Assembly (NCBI RefSeq): GCF_014203325.1
Contig: NZ_JACHIV010000001.1
Span: 5,023,501 to 5,087,500, forward strand
Direction: 5' to 3'
DNA: 64,000 nt
Origin: Saccharopolyspora gloriosae
Lineage (GTDB): Bacteria; Actinomycetota; Actinomycetes; Mycobacteriales; Pseudonocardiaceae
Positions 56,257 through 64,000 of this stretch are shown here, piece after piece. The position numbers and the translations under genes are program-made. The notes below the pieces were generated by a model. That model saw only the letters and a program-made list of their open reading frames with translations, had not been told where the DNA came from and did not search any database. Each line of letters starts with the position of its first letter. Within the stretch, counting starts at the first letter, position 1.

Positions 56257-57119
56257 CACTTCAGATCCTTCAGCTTCTCGATGAGCAAGTCACGAGCCGG
56301 TTCCGGATCAAGGGCAAGCTCTCGAACGCTCTCCCATGCCCGAAACATGGGCGCAGTTTCCACCTCTTGATCGTGGTAAGTACAGGGACCGTGGGAAGTG
56401 GCGCAAGCGATGCGAGGCGCGTTCCCGGCGAAATCCAACGTGATGAGGCCTCCTCCAAGGAGGAACTTGGATGTGGTCGCCCGGCTCAGAACCCGAACGG
56501 TCACCGACGGACGTTCACCTAGCTGGAGCAGGTGGAGGAGCTGACCGCGCATGATCGCCGGGCTCCCGACCGTTTCCTCCAGGGCCGATTCGGTCAGCAC
56601 GAAGTCGATCTGCTTCGGTTCCTCGGCCTCCAACACCCGACGTTGCTGCTGAAGCCGGAACTCGATCCGACGCTCGATCTCCGCTTCGGAGGGCTCCCAC
56701 CAGATTCCGTCCCCTACGCGCATCAACGCGACGACGTAGTCCTGCGACTGCGCGAGTCCCGGGACGATTCCGGTGTCGTAGAAGCCGATCGTGGCGGCAT
56801 CGGCTTGCAGGTCGGCCAGCCGCTCGAACGACTTGGGCAGCTGATCGGTGTACCCCTTCCCGCGCTGCCGCTTCCGGGCCACCGCACCCAACGCGAGCAC
56901 GGTTTCCCGGTCCGCGTCGGCAACTCCGTAGCGGTCGAGCAGCAATCCGAGCTCGTCGACGCTCAGCGAGGCCTTCGCCGATTCGAGGTGGCTGATCCGG
57001 GTGTAGTGCCGGTTGATCGCGCGAGCCGCCTCTTGTTGGGACAGCCCTGCTTCGCGCCGTAGTCGGCGGAGCGTGAGCCCCAGCTGGCGGCGCTCGACGG
57101 TTTGGCGGCCTGTGGGCAC
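56256..57119 (-). CDS. XRE-family regulator with DUF5753
   Basis: A 287-residue protein. The helix-turn-helix is near residues 10-70 (RRLRREAGLSQQEAARAINR, then ISHLESAKASLS). DUF5753 follows with TGIVPGLAQSQDYVVALMRV near residue 120 and VTVRVLSRATTSKFLLGGGL near 210, ending ARDLLIEKLKDLK. GTG at 57119 follows GGAGGAG 6 bases upstream, clearly better than upstream alternatives. It is coupled to a DUF397 gene. A CCTGATCAGG palindrome lies 30 bases upstream (57149-57158). Confidence 0.92.
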   Translation of the reverse strand: MPTGRQTVERRQLGLTLRRLRREAGLSQQEAARAINRHYTRISHLESAKASLSVDELGLLLDRYGVADADRETVLALGAVARKRQRGKGYTDQLPKSFERLADLQADAATIGFYDTGIVPGLAQSQDYVVALMRVGDGIWWEPSEAEIERRIEFRLQQQRRVLEAEEPKQIDFVLTESALEETVGSPAIMRGQLLHLLQLGERPSVTVRVLSRATTSKFLLGGGLITLDFAGNAPRIACATSHGPCTYHDQEVETAPMFRAWESVRELALDPEPARDLLIEKLKDLK

Positions 57120-57273
57120 GAAATCTCCTCCGGCTGATCCATCGGCTACCTGATCAGGGGACCGACAATAGACCACAACCTGTGCTCTAGTTGTCCCACA
57201 AGCCAAACTATGCGGCTTAAATGAAGATCTTTCGTGAACTGTACCGAGACACCGCAGACCAGGAGGAACCCGG

Positions 57274-57492
57274 ATGCGCGAGCAGCGAGCAGTCGAGAAC
57301 GACACCTACGTGTGCCTGTCCGAGCAGGTCAGGGTCACCTTCGAGACCGAACCGGACCGCTCCGTCCAGCTCGACTTCCGAGGCAGCGGCGACGGCCTCA
57401 CCCTGAACTTCACCGAAAAGGCTTTCGCCGAACTCACCAGCGCAGTAGGCCGAGCCAACACCGAACTCCTCGGCATCCCCACCCCGAACTGA
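57274..57492 (+). CDS. Small conserved-looking protein of unknown function
   Basis: A 72-residue acidic protein (MREQRAVENDTYVCLSEQVR, then VTFETEPDRSVQLDFRGSGD, ending in a helix) with no family I recognise. It has a very good ribosome binding site (AGGAGG, 7 bases before the ATG) and is divergent from the XRE-DUF5753 gene, so it could be one of that regulator's targets. It ends inside the first of a run of hairpin repeats. Confidence 0.6.
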   Translation: MREQRAVENDTYVCLSEQVRVTFETEPDRSVQLDFRGSGDGLTLNFTEKAFAELTSAVGRANTELLGIPTPN

Positions 57493-57640
57493 GCGAACGG
57501 ACCGTTCGTCCAAACCCCTTGGACAAACGGTCCGCTCACCCACAACCCGAACCGAGTCAACGGACCGTTCGCCCAAACCCGTTGGACAAACGGTCCGCTC
57601 ACTCGATCCGCAGCTGAGTCAACGGACCGTTCGCCCAACG
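57491..57640. repeat. Cluster of AACGGACCGTTCG hairpins, three copies
   Basis: Copies lie at 57491-57537, 57555-57603 and a half copy from 57617. Arms are imperfect (GACAAACGGTCCGCTCAC on the right side), unlike the perfect copies at 8978 and 10365. They lie between the convergent small gene and the MBL hydrolase gene. They probably act as transcription barriers for both. Confidence 0.7.
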
Positions 57641-57647
57641 CGGACGC

Positions 57648-58433
57648 TCAGGCGGCGAGTTCGGACTCGAAGTCCTGCCACTCCCCCACATCCATGACAC
57701 GCGCGAGTTCTGCCGCATGTCGGCGGAATTCGGCGACCGGGGCGTCCACTTCGGCGGCGTAACCGGCGGGCTTGATCAGGTATTCGTCGTCGTGGTGGAT
57801 CGGCACCGCCGTTCGAGCGCCGAGGATGCTCGCCGCCACCGCCGCCTGCCGCGGGGTCAGCGCCGCCGGGAACGGACTCGGCGGCTGGAGGGCGGGATCG
57901 TCCACCACCGGCCCGTTGATCGGCAGGAACACCGCGTCGAACGGGCCGCAACGCCGCGCGATGGCCCACCAGGCGCCGTGGAACAAGGTGTCCCCGCCGT
58001 GCAGGACGCGCTTGCCGCCCGCCTCAACGACCCAGCTCACCTGCGGGGAACCCAGCCCGTCGACGGCGGGCACGGCGGTGATCCGGAACGGGCCGAGCTC
58101 GCGGCGCTCCCACTCGCCCACCACGTCGGCGGCCAGTCCGCTCGCCGCCAGTTCCCGCTCGACCGGCCCGGTGAGCACGTCGTCGAACGCCGCCGGCCGG
58201 AACACCGGCGCGCCGGGCTTCAGCGCTCGTTCGAGCGCGGGCACCCCGGCGTGGTCGGGGTGCAGGTGCGTCACCAGCGCCGCGTCGACCGACCCGTCGG
58301 CGGGGACGGGCAGCTCCACCCGCGGATCGCGGATCCCGAACAGCTCGTTCGGGTGCTGGACCAGGTCCACCACGACGGTCGTGCCGTCCGCTTCGATTTC
58401 CAGGCCTGCCCAGGCCAAACGCCGGATGCGCAT
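57648..58433 (-). CDS. MBL-fold metallohydrolase (UlaG/YtnP-like)
   Basis: A 261-residue metallo-beta-lactamase-fold protein. Metal ligands are seen in VTHLHPDHAG near residue 55, HGGDTLFHGAWW near 150, and VPIHHDDEYL near 213. It is related to the UlaG-like group of hydrolases; the substrate is unknown. ATG at 58433 follows GAGGAG. It is divergent from a TetR regulator and the shared region contains a perfect 16-bp inverted repeat, so TetR probably represses it. Confidence 0.88.
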   Translation of the reverse strand: MRIRRLAWAGLEIEADGTTVVVDLVQHPNELFGIRDPRVELPVPADGSVDAALVTHLHPDHAGVPALERALKPGAPVFRPAAFDDVLTGPVERELAASGLAADVVGEWERRELGPFRITAVPAVDGLGSPQVSWVVEAGGKRVLHGGDTLFHGAWWAIARRCGPFDAVFLPINGPVVDDPALQPPSPFPAALTPRQAAVAASILGARTAVPIHHDDEYLIKPAGYAAEVDAPVAEFRRHAAELARVMDVGEWQDFESELAA

Positions 58434-58469
58434 CACGTGCTCCTCGGTTCTCCGGTTGACCTGCCGAAA

Positions 58470-58519
58470 TTTAGCGTCCGATCGTTCGCCAAGTCAATAG
58501 CGCACGATCGGACGCTAAA
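58470..58519. promoter_or_regulatory. TetR operator: 16-bp perfect inverted repeat with promoters
   Basis: TTTAGCGTCCGATCGT (58470-58485) and its exact complement (58504-58519) flank 18 bases. On the minus strand a -35 TTGACT and -10 TAAATT spaced 18 bases overlap it and would serve the MBL gene. On the plus strand TAAACT at 58515-58520 would start a nearly leaderless tetR mRNA. Binding by the adjacent TetR is inferred. Confidence 0.8.
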
Positions 58520-58528
58520 CTGGCGGGC

Positions 58529-59170
58529 ATGTCACCTCGACGCTCCGCCGCCGAAGCGCGCGCCACGCGAGCGCGGATCATCCACCGCGCCACCGAGATC
58601 GCCTCCGAGGAAGGACTCGAAGGCGTCACCATCGGCCGCCTGGCGGGCGAGCTGGAGATGAGCAAGTCCGGCGTGCTCGGGCACTTCGGAACCAAGGAAG
58701 CGCTCCAGGCCTCGACCCTGGACGACGCCTTCGCGAACTTCTGGCGCCGCGTCGTGGAAGCCGCCGAACAGCACCGGCCGGGCATGCCGCGGCTGCACGC
58801 GCTCTGCGAGAACTCGGTGACCTTCCTGGCCACCTTGGAACTGCCCGGCGGATGCCTGCTCACGGCGGCGTCGAGCGAATTCGACGGCCGCCCCGGCCTG
58901 GTGCGCGACGCCGTCGCCCAACGGTGGTCGTGGTGGCGCGGCCGGCTGCGCGACGAGCTCGCCGCGGCGGCGGACCACGGCGAACTGCCCGCGCACGTCG
59001 ACGTCGACCAGGCCGTCTTCGAGATCATCGCGGTCGGCCTGGCCCTGAACCAAGCCCTGCAGCTCGACCACGACCCCCGGGCCGTCGACCGCGCGCACCG
59101 CGCCATCCACCGCATCCTCGAAGCAGCACCTGAGCAGGCACGCGCACCCCAGACCGCCCGAGATGAGTGA
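58529..59170 (+). CDS. TetR-family regulator
   Basis: A 213-residue TetR protein. The helix-turn-helix lies near residues 12-60 (TRARIIHRATEIASEEGLEG, then LAGELEMSKSGVLGHFGTKE). The C-terminal ligand-binding region resembles the TetR_C_11-like group, with PGGCLLTAASSEFDGRPG near 110. ATG at 58529 has little leader. It is divergent from the MBL hydrolase gene and probably represses both itself and that gene through the inverted repeat between them. Confidence 0.92.
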   Translation: MSPRRSAAEARATRARIIHRATEIASEEGLEGVTIGRLAGELEMSKSGVLGHFGTKEALQASTLDDAFANFWRRVVEAAEQHRPGMPRLHALCENSVTFLATLELPGGCLLTAASSEFDGRPGLVRDAVAQRWSWWRGRLRDELAAAADHGELPAHVDVDQAVFEIIAVGLALNQALQLDHDPRAVDRAHRAIHRILEAAPEQARAPQTARDE

Positions 59171-59364
59171 ACGGACCCTTCGCCCAACAGGATGGGCGAA
59201 CGGTCCGTTCACTCCACCCGCATCGCGCCGCTGCTGCGGTGAACGGCCCGTTCGCCCAACGAGACCGGGAGAACGGTTCCACTCACTCCGGCTGCGGCGG
59301 GCACTTCCCGATCAAAGTGAACGGACCGTTCGCCCAACAGGATGGGACGAACGGTCCGTTCACT
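59166..59364. repeat. Cluster of AACGGACCGTTCG hairpins, three copies
   Basis: Copies at 59166-59213, 59239-59286 (degenerate) and 59316-59364. In the first, TTCGCCC pairs with GGGCGAA, a paired change from the TTCGTCC/GGACGAA form of other copies, which points to selection for the stem. The cluster fills the gap between the convergent tetR and MFS genes. Confidence 0.75.
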
Positions 59365-59377
59365 CGGTGAGCTCCGC

Positions 59378-60724
59378 TCAGATCACGCGGGGGCGTCCGG
59401 CGAGCATGCCGACGATCGTCTGCGCCACCACGATGACCAGCGCCGCGATCAGCGAGACCGTCCAGGTCGCCGTCACGTCGTGCAGCATCCCGAACAGGAA
59501 CGGGCCCGACGCGGCGATCAGGTAGCCGATGCTCTGCGCCATCGCGGAGAGCTGCCCGGTGTCGGCGGCGTTGCGGGTGCGCAGCGAGATCATCACCAGC
59601 GCCAGCGGGAACGCGCTCATGCCGATGCCGATCAGCACCGCCCACAGCACCGGCGCGGCCAGCGGCGCGAGCAGCAGCCCCAGCAAGCCGGCGAACATGA
59701 GCGCGCCCATCAGCAGCGCCCAGCCGGACTGGCCGCGGGTCCGCGTCACCAGCGGCGGCAGCACCATGTTGATCGGCACGCCGATCAGCAGCAGCACTCC
59801 CAGCAGCGCCCCGGCCGAGGTGGCGTCCATGCCCGCGCCCTTGAACACCTCCGGCAGCCAGCCCATCACCACGTAGGCGATGGTGGACTGCATCGCGAAG
59901 TAGAACGTGATCAGCCAGGCCAGCGGGTTGCGCATCAGCGACCGCCGCTCGCCCTTGACCTCGGTGACGGCCTTCGTGGTGGGCCTCTTGCGGGTGCCGG
60001 GGATCCAGACGCACAGCGCGGCGAGCGCGACGACCATCCACGTCGCCAGCGACCACCGCCAGTTGCCGGTCGCCGAGTTCAGCCACGGCGTGATCGCCGA
60101 ACCGGTGGCACCGCCGGCGGCCATCGCCGTCGTGTAGAGACCGGTGGCCAGGCCGACGCGGCCGGGGAAGGACTCCTTGACCACCACCGGGATCAGCACG
60201 TTGCACATGGCGATCGCCGCGCACACCAGCACGGTGCCCGCCAGCAGCGTCCACGGGCCGCCGAGGACGCGGGTGATCATCGCGGCGGTCAGCAGCGCGA
60301 GCGAGCCGCCGACGACGCGGTTCATCCCCCACCGGCGAGCCAGCAGCGGCGCGCCGATGCCGGCGACGCCGAAGCACAGCGTCGGCACCGAGGTCACGAT
60401 GCTGGCCCAGGTGCTGGTCGCGCCGAGCGAATCGCGCACTTCGCCGAGGATCGAGGCGAGGCTGGTGACGGCGGGGCGCATGTTCGCGGCGGCCAGCGCG
60501 ACGCCCGCCAGCAGGAATCCGCCGCCTGCCAGCGCGCGGGAGCGGGACGGCGCCATCGTCTCCGCTGCGCCTTCGTTGACGAGAACTTCGGCTCTGGCCA
60601 GCGCGGAGGATTCGTCGGCCCGGGTGCCGGGCGCGGCCGAAGCCGCTGACCTGGCATCCTGGTCGGTCACACGGTCGGCGGGAACTCGATCGATCGGGGG
60701 CTGGGTGTGCGACTCAGGAGACAT
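59378..60724 (-). CDS. MFS transporter, CynX/NimT family
   Basis: A 448-residue membrane protein with a 60-residue polar N-terminus, then about 12 hydrophobic segments. The family features ANMRPAVTSLASILGEVRDS near residue 82 and FGVAGIGAPLLARRWGMNRV near 118 fit the CynX/NimT (cyanate/2-nitroimidazole-type) transporters. The substrate here is unknown. ATG at 60724; a GTG two codons earlier is also possible. It is divergent from a FadR-type GntR gene with a palindrome in the gap, so it is probably that regulator's target. Confidence 0.87.
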   Translation of the reverse strand: MSPESHTQPPIDRVPADRVTDQDARSAASAAPGTRADESSALARAEVLVNEGAAETMAPSRSRALAGGGFLLAGVALAAANMRPAVTSLASILGEVRDSLGATSTWASIVTSVPTLCFGVAGIGAPLLARRWGMNRVVGGSLALLTAAMITRVLGGPWTLLAGTVLVCAAIAMCNVLIPVVVKESFPGRVGLATGLYTTAMAAGGATGSAITPWLNSATGNWRWSLATWMVVALAALCVWIPGTRKRPTTKAVTEVKGERRSLMRNPLAWLITFYFAMQSTIAYVVMGWLPEVFKGAGMDATSAGALLGVLLLIGVPINMVLPPLVTRTRGQSGWALLMGALMFAGLLGLLLAPLAAPVLWAVLIGIGMSAFPLALVMISLRTRNAADTGQLSAMAQSIGYLIAASGPFLFGMLHDVTATWTVSLIAALVIVVAQTIVGMLAGRPRVI

Positions 60725-60739
60725 CGCCACCTAGTATGG

Positions 60740-60756
60740 CAAACATAGGATGTTTG
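60740..60756. promoter_or_regulatory. Operator-like palindrome between MFS and gntR genes
   Basis: CAAACATAGGATGTTTG has perfect 7-bp arms and a 3-base centre. It lies 16 bases from the MFS start and 18 bases from the GntR start, where a GntR/FadR dimer could control both. Binding is inferred. Confidence 0.65.
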
Positions 60757-60773
60757 GATGAAAGGACCCTTCA

Positions 60774-61472
60774 GTGCCTTTGGTCACCACCCAGCGCACG
60801 GGTCTGGTCGAACAGGTCATCGCGCAGATGCGCACGCTGGTGAGCTCCGGCGAATGGCCGCTCGGGGAGCGCATCCCCACCGAATCGGAGCTCGTCACCG
60901 CGCTCGGCGTCGGCCGCAACACGGTTCGGGAAGCCGTCCGGGCACTCGCGCACGCAGGACTGCTGGAGGTCCGCCAGGGCGACGGCACCTTCGTCCGCGC
61001 CACCAACGAGCTCTCCGGCGCGGTCCGGCGGCTCTGCGGCTCCGAGCTGCGCCGCATCCTGGAAGTGCGCCGCGCGCTGGAGGTCGAGTCCGCCCGGCTG
61101 GCCGCCGCGGCCCGCACCGATGAGGACGTCGCCGAGCTGGAAACGCTGCTCGCCGCCCGCGACGACGCGGTGGACCGCCTCGACCGCGAAGTGGTCGTGC
61201 ACGAGGACACCCGGTTCCACCTGCGCCTGGTGGCCGCCTCGCACAACCCGCTGCTGATCGGGCTCTACGAAGGCATCAGCGAGGCCGTGCAGTCCAGCGT
61301 CGCCACGACCTTCGACCCCGCGTCGGTCACCCAGGTCTCGCACACCGAGCTGCTCAACGCCGTGCGCTCCGGCGACGCGGACCGCGCCGCGGCCGAAGCC
61401 GGCGGGTTCCTGGACGAATTGCTCGACGCGATCGACGTTCAGCCGGAGAAGCCGACCTCACCCGCCGAGTAG
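60774..61472 (+). CDS. FadR/GntR-family regulator (FCD domain)
   Basis: A 232-residue GntR regulator. The winged helix is near residues 8-75 (MRTLVSSGEWPLGERIPTES, ALGVGRNTVREAVRALAHAG, VRQGDGTFVRA). The FCD ligand domain follows with ELRRILEVRRALEVESARLA near residue 92 and an HxxxH-type metal pocket (FHLRLVAASHN near 145; VSHTELLNAV near 190). GTG at 60774 follows AAAGGA. It is divergent from the MFS gene. Its 3' end overlaps the convergent antitoxin gene by 34 bases. Confidence 0.92.
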   Translation: MPLVTTQRTGLVEQVIAQMRTLVSSGEWPLGERIPTESELVTALGVGRNTVREAVRALAHAGLLEVRQGDGTFVRATNELSGAVRRLCGSELRRILEVRRALEVESARLAAAARTDEDVAELETLLAARDDAVDRLDREVVVHEDTRFHLRLVAASHNPLLIGLYEGISEAVQSSVATTFDPASVTQVSHTELLNAVRSGDADRAAAEAGGFLDELLDAIDVQPEKPTSPAE

Positions 61473-61711
61473 TCGGTCCCGAAGTCGAAGGTGCCCGAAT
61501 CCGCCGCGGCGTCCCCGGCGATCGGGGCGAGCCAGGCCGCGGTGAGCACCCCGGAGGTCACGACCTCCCGGGATCGGCCCGCACCGGCTCGCTGCAACGC
61601 CACCGAGGGCGCGCCGAATCGGGTGATGACGATCTCCTCACCGGACTCCACGCGGTCCAGCAGCTCCGGCAGCCGCGCCTGCGCTTCTTCCACCGAGATC
61701 TCAGTCGCCAT
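61439..61711 (-). CDS. Phd/YefM-type antitoxin (no toxin adjacent)
   Basis: A 90-residue protein whose start (MATEISVEEAQARLPELLDR, then VESGEEIVITRFGAPSVALQ) is a typical Phd/YefM fold. Such proteins bind DNA and neutralise Doc or RelE toxins. No toxin gene lies beside it: cobQ is upstream (20 bases) and the GntR gene is convergent. It may be an orphan antitoxin or a solo repressor. The C-terminal half (SGVLTAAWLAPIAGDAAADS) is not typical. Confidence 0.78.
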   Translation of the reverse strand: MATEISVEEAQARLPELLDRVESGEEIVITRFGAPSVALQRAGAGRSREVVTSGVLTAAWLAPIAGDAAADSGTFDFGTDYSAGEVGFSG

Positions 61712-61730
61712 GCCGAGGATGTTACGCGGG

Positions 61731-63263
61731 TCACTCCCCCGCGTGCATCGCCGCAGGTCCGACCAGGGGAAGACCGCGCGGCGCCCCGCCATCGAGCAGC
61801 CGCAGCAGCGCGCCGGTGTCCAGGTGCCGTTCGACGAGGTCGCCGAGCAGGTCCAGCTGCCCCTCCCGCAGCGCCGCGAACGACACGTCCGGTGCCGCCG
61901 CGAAACCGTCCCGGCCCGCCTGGCGCGCTACGTGCGCGAGGAACCGGCGGCGGAACGCGTCGTTCTCGAACAGGCCGTGCCAGTGCGTGCCGGACGTGGC
62001 ACCGCTGACCGCGCCCTCCGCGCCGAACTCGGTCGTGATCAGCGGGACCAGGTCGTCACCGGGCCGCACCGGCGTGCCGTGGTGGATCTCGTAGCCGGTG
62101 ACCGCCTCGCCGAGCGCGGTGCCGCTCGGGGTGCGCAGCGTCTTCTTCGGCTCGAACTCGATCTCCAGGTCGAGCAGCCCGAGGCCGTCGACGGCACCGC
62201 CCCCGGACTCGACCTCGTCGGTGATCCGCCGGGACAGCATCTGGAAACCACCGCAGATCCCGAACACCGGCAGTCCCGCCCGCGCGTGCGCCAGCACCCC
62301 GTCGGCGAGCCCGGTCCGGTGCAGCCACGCCAAGTCCTCGACGGTCGCCTTGGAACCGGGCAGCACCACCAGGTCCGCGTCGGTCAGCCGGGACGGTTCG
62401 GTCACGAACCGCACGGCCACGCCCGGTTCCGCCGCCAGCGCCTCGATGTCGGTGGCGTTGGAGATGCGCGGCAGCTTCGGCACCGCGACCCGCAGCCACT
62501 GGTCGCCCAGCGGCGGCGCCGGATTGCCCACCACGCCGTCGGCGACGTACGACAACGAGTCCTCGGCGTCGAGCCACAGCTCCTCCGACCAGGGCAGCAC
62601 GCCCTGCACGGGACGGCCGGTCAACGCCCGCACCTGCTCCAGGCCCGGTTCCAGCAGCGCCGGATCACCGCGGAACTTGTTGATCACGAACCCGGACACC
62701 AGCGCCTGATCGGCCGCGTCCAGCAGCGCCAACGTGCCGTAGAGCGCGGCGAACACGCCGCCCCGGTCGATGTCGCCGACCACCAGCACCGGCAGCCGCG
62801 CGGCCTGAGCGAGGCCCATGTTCGCGATGTCGGTCGCCCGCAGGTTGATCTCCGCGGGCGACCCGGCGCCCTCGCAGATCACCTGGTCGTAGTCGCCCCG
62901 CAATCCGTCCAAAGTGGACGACACGGTCTCCAGCAGAGCCGCTTTGCGCTCCCGGTAGGACAACGCGGTGACCTCACCGGCCACCTCGCCCAGCACCACG
63001 ACCTGCGAACTGCGGTCCCCGCCGGGCTTGAGCAGCACCGGGTTGAACCGCACCGACGGCTCCAGCCCGCACGCCGCCGCCTGCACCGCCTGCGCCCGGC
63101 CGATCTCGCCGCCGTCCGGGCACACCACGGAGTTGTTCGACATGTTCTGCGCCTTGAACGGCGCCACCCGCACGCCCGAGCGCGCCAGCCAGCGGCAGAT
63201 CCCGGCGACCAGGACGCTCTTGCCCGCGTCCGAGGTCGTCCCGGCGACCAGCAGCCCGCTCAC
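61731..63263 (-). CDS. cobQ: Cobyric acid synthase CobQ/CbiP
   Basis: A 510-residue amidotransferase. The N-terminal part has [20 protein letters not shown] and [20 protein letters not shown]. The C-terminal glutaminase domain has the catalytic cysteine in [13 protein letters not shown] near residue 333 and a histidine in [14 protein letters not shown] near 430. It amidates carboxylates b, d, e and g of adenosylcobyrinic acid a,c-diamide with glutamine and ATP, a late step of the pathway served by cobO and cobB. The GTG start overlaps the map stop (GTGA), an unusual coupling with methionine aminopeptidase. Confidence 0.95.
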   Translation of the reverse strand: MSGLLVAGTTSDAGKSVLVAGICRWLARSGVRVAPFKAQNMSNNSVVCPDGGEIGRAQAVQAAACGLEPSVRFNPVLLKPGGDRSSQVVVLGEVAGEVTALSYRERKAALLETVSSTLDGLRGDYDQVICEGAGSPAEINLRATDIANMGLAQAARLPVLVVGDIDRGGVFAALYGTLALLDAADQALVSGFVINKFRGDPALLEPGLEQVRALTGRPVQGVLPWSEELWLDAEDSLSYVADGVVGNPAPPLGDQWLRVAVPKLPRISNATDIEALAAEPGVAVRFVTEPSRLTDADLVVLPGSKATVEDLAWLHRTGLADGVLAHARAGLPVFGICGGFQMLSRRITDEVESGGGAVDGLGLLDLEIEFEPKKTLRTPSGTALGEAVTGYEIHHGTPVRPGDDLVPLITTEFGAEGAVSGATSGTHWHGLFENDAFRRRFLAHVARQAGRDGFAAAPDVSFAALREGQLDLLGDLVERHLDTGALLRLLDGGAPRGLPLVGPAAMHAGE

Positions 63264-64000
63264 GGCTGGGTGAGGATCTCGTTGCCGTCCTCGGTGATCA
63301 GGATGGTGTGCTCGAACTGCGCGGTCCACGACTTGTCCCGCGTGGTCACCGTCCAGCCGTCGCTCCACATGTCGTACTCGTGGGTGCCCAAGGTGATCAT
63401 CGGCTCGATGGTGAACGTCATGCCCGGCTCCAGCACGGTCTGCACCGACGGCTCGTCGTAGTGCAGCACCACCAGCCCGGAGTGGAACGAGCGGCCGATG
63501 CCGTGCCCGGTGAAGTCCCGCACCACGCCGTAGCCGAAGCGCTTCGCGTAGGACTCGATGACCCGCCCGACCACGTTGAGCTGACGGCCCGGCTTCGCCG
63601 CCTTGATGCCGCGCATCGTCGCCTCGTGGGTGCGCTCCACCAGCAGCCGCACCTCCTCCGACGCCTCACCTGCGATGAAGGTGGCGTTGGTGTCGCCGTG
63701 CACGCCACCGATGAAGCCGGTGACGTCGACGTTGACGATGTCGCCGTCCTCGATCACCGTCGAGTCCGGGATGCCGTGGCAGATGACCTCGTTCAGCGAG
63801 GTGCAGCAGGACTTCGGGAAGTTCCGGTAGCCCAGCGTCGACGGGTACACGCCGTTGTCCACGAAGAACTGGTGCACGACCTCGTCGATGCGGTCGGTGG
63901 TGACACCGGGCTCGATGGTCTTGCCCGCGAGCTGCAGCGCCTGCGCCGCGAGCCTGCTCGCCACCCGCATCGCCTCGATGACCTCGGGCGGCTGCACGTC
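63260..64000 (-). CDS. map: Type I methionine aminopeptidase (5' end beyond the window)
   Basis: At least 246 residues, running off the right edge. The metal ligands of type I enzymes are all visible: Asp in NVDVTGF, Asp in HGDTNATF, His in [12 protein letters not shown], Glu in FTIEPMI and Glu in QFEHTIL. It removes the initiator methionine from new proteins. Actinobacterial MapB types have a short N-terminal extension, and the frame is still open at the window edge, so the start is not determined. It overlaps cobQ by 4 bases. Confidence 0.95.
   Translation of the reverse strand, partial: DVQPPEVIEAMRVASRLAAQALQLAGKTIEPGVTTDRIDEVVHQFFVDNGVYPSTLGYRNFPKSCCTSLNEVICHGIPDSTVIEDGDIVNVDVTGFIGGVHGDTNATFIAGEASEEVRLLVERTHEATMRGIKAAKPGRQLNVVGRVIESYAKRFGYGVVRDFTGHGIGRSFHSGLVVLHYDEPSVQTVLEPGMTFTIEPMITLGTHEYDMWSDGWTVTTRDKSWTAQFEHTILITEDGNEILTQP

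Noticed and set aside
57491-57640. CRISPR-like reading of the repeated AACGGACCGTTCG units
   Set aside because: The units are inverted repeats (hairpins) with irregular spacing and no unique spacers of constant length; no cas genes are nearby.

Overview
The window is 64 kb of very GC-rich, densely coded DNA from an actinomycete. Mycothione reductase, many GTG starts, several XRE-DUF5753/DUF397 regulator pairs, a SigR-type promoter and a single-chain acetyl-CoA carboxylase all point to the Pseudonocardiales, most likely Saccharopolyspora or a close relative. That placement is inferred from gene content; no 16S gene is present.

The dominant theme is cobalamin (B12) synthesis, spread over four loci. 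Locus I (1-8967) holds the start of cbiD, cobK, the coupled minus-strand run cobG-cobH-cobIJ (4-base overlaps), then a cobalamin riboswitch, a 17-codon leader ORF and cobN on the plus strand. Locus II is cobA/cysG (19307-20551). Locus III (24027-33210, minus strand) runs from a second cobalamin riboswitch through a ChlI-ChlD-type chelatase gene, a strong terminator, then cobO-cobB-cobM-cobL-cbiG, followed by a two-component system. Locus IV at the right edge couples map to cobQ. Genes of the aerobic style (cobG, cobN) are mixed with genes of the anaerobic style (cbiD, cbiG).

Between these loci lie accessory and housekeeping blocks. 9.1-10.3 kb: a predicted DddA-like DNA cytosine deaminase toxin with an Imm1-type immunity gene. 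10.4-14.3 kb: a HelD/HelR RNA polymerase-associated helicase with a rifamycin-associated-element-like palindrome, divergent from an MFS transporter. 14.3-19.2 kb: XRE/DUF397 pair, ferredoxin plus ferredoxin reductase, metG. 21-24 kb: DUF1876 protein and a LuxR/histidine kinase pair. 33-39 kb: ElaA acetyltransferase, two secreted trypsin-like proteases, LysE transporter, XRE regulator, PEBP protein. 39.6-47.3 kb: VanZ/RDD membrane protein, two PLDc_N membrane peptides, an ABC transporter with its own two-component system, and a second, convergent two-component system. 47.5-55.4 kb: the 1823-residue single-chain acyl-CoA carboxylase, mycothione reductase, phosphoesterase. 55.4-61.7 kb: orphan antitoxins, an XRE/DUF397 locus with a decayed duplicate, MBL hydrolase/TetR, MFS/GntR.

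The most unusual non-coding signal is a roughly 100-nt structured repeat in three copies (35.9, 39.5 and 45.3 kb). Its inner hairpin is nearly invariant, while its 17-bp outer stem differs in each copy with full compensatory changes. A second family of perfect hairpins built on AACGGACCGTTCG sits at gene 3' ends (9.0, 10.4, 57.5 and 59.2 kb). These two families, the deaminase/immunity pair and the HelR promoter are the best targets for follow-up. No tRNA, rRNA, CRISPR array, insertion sequence or prophage was seen.
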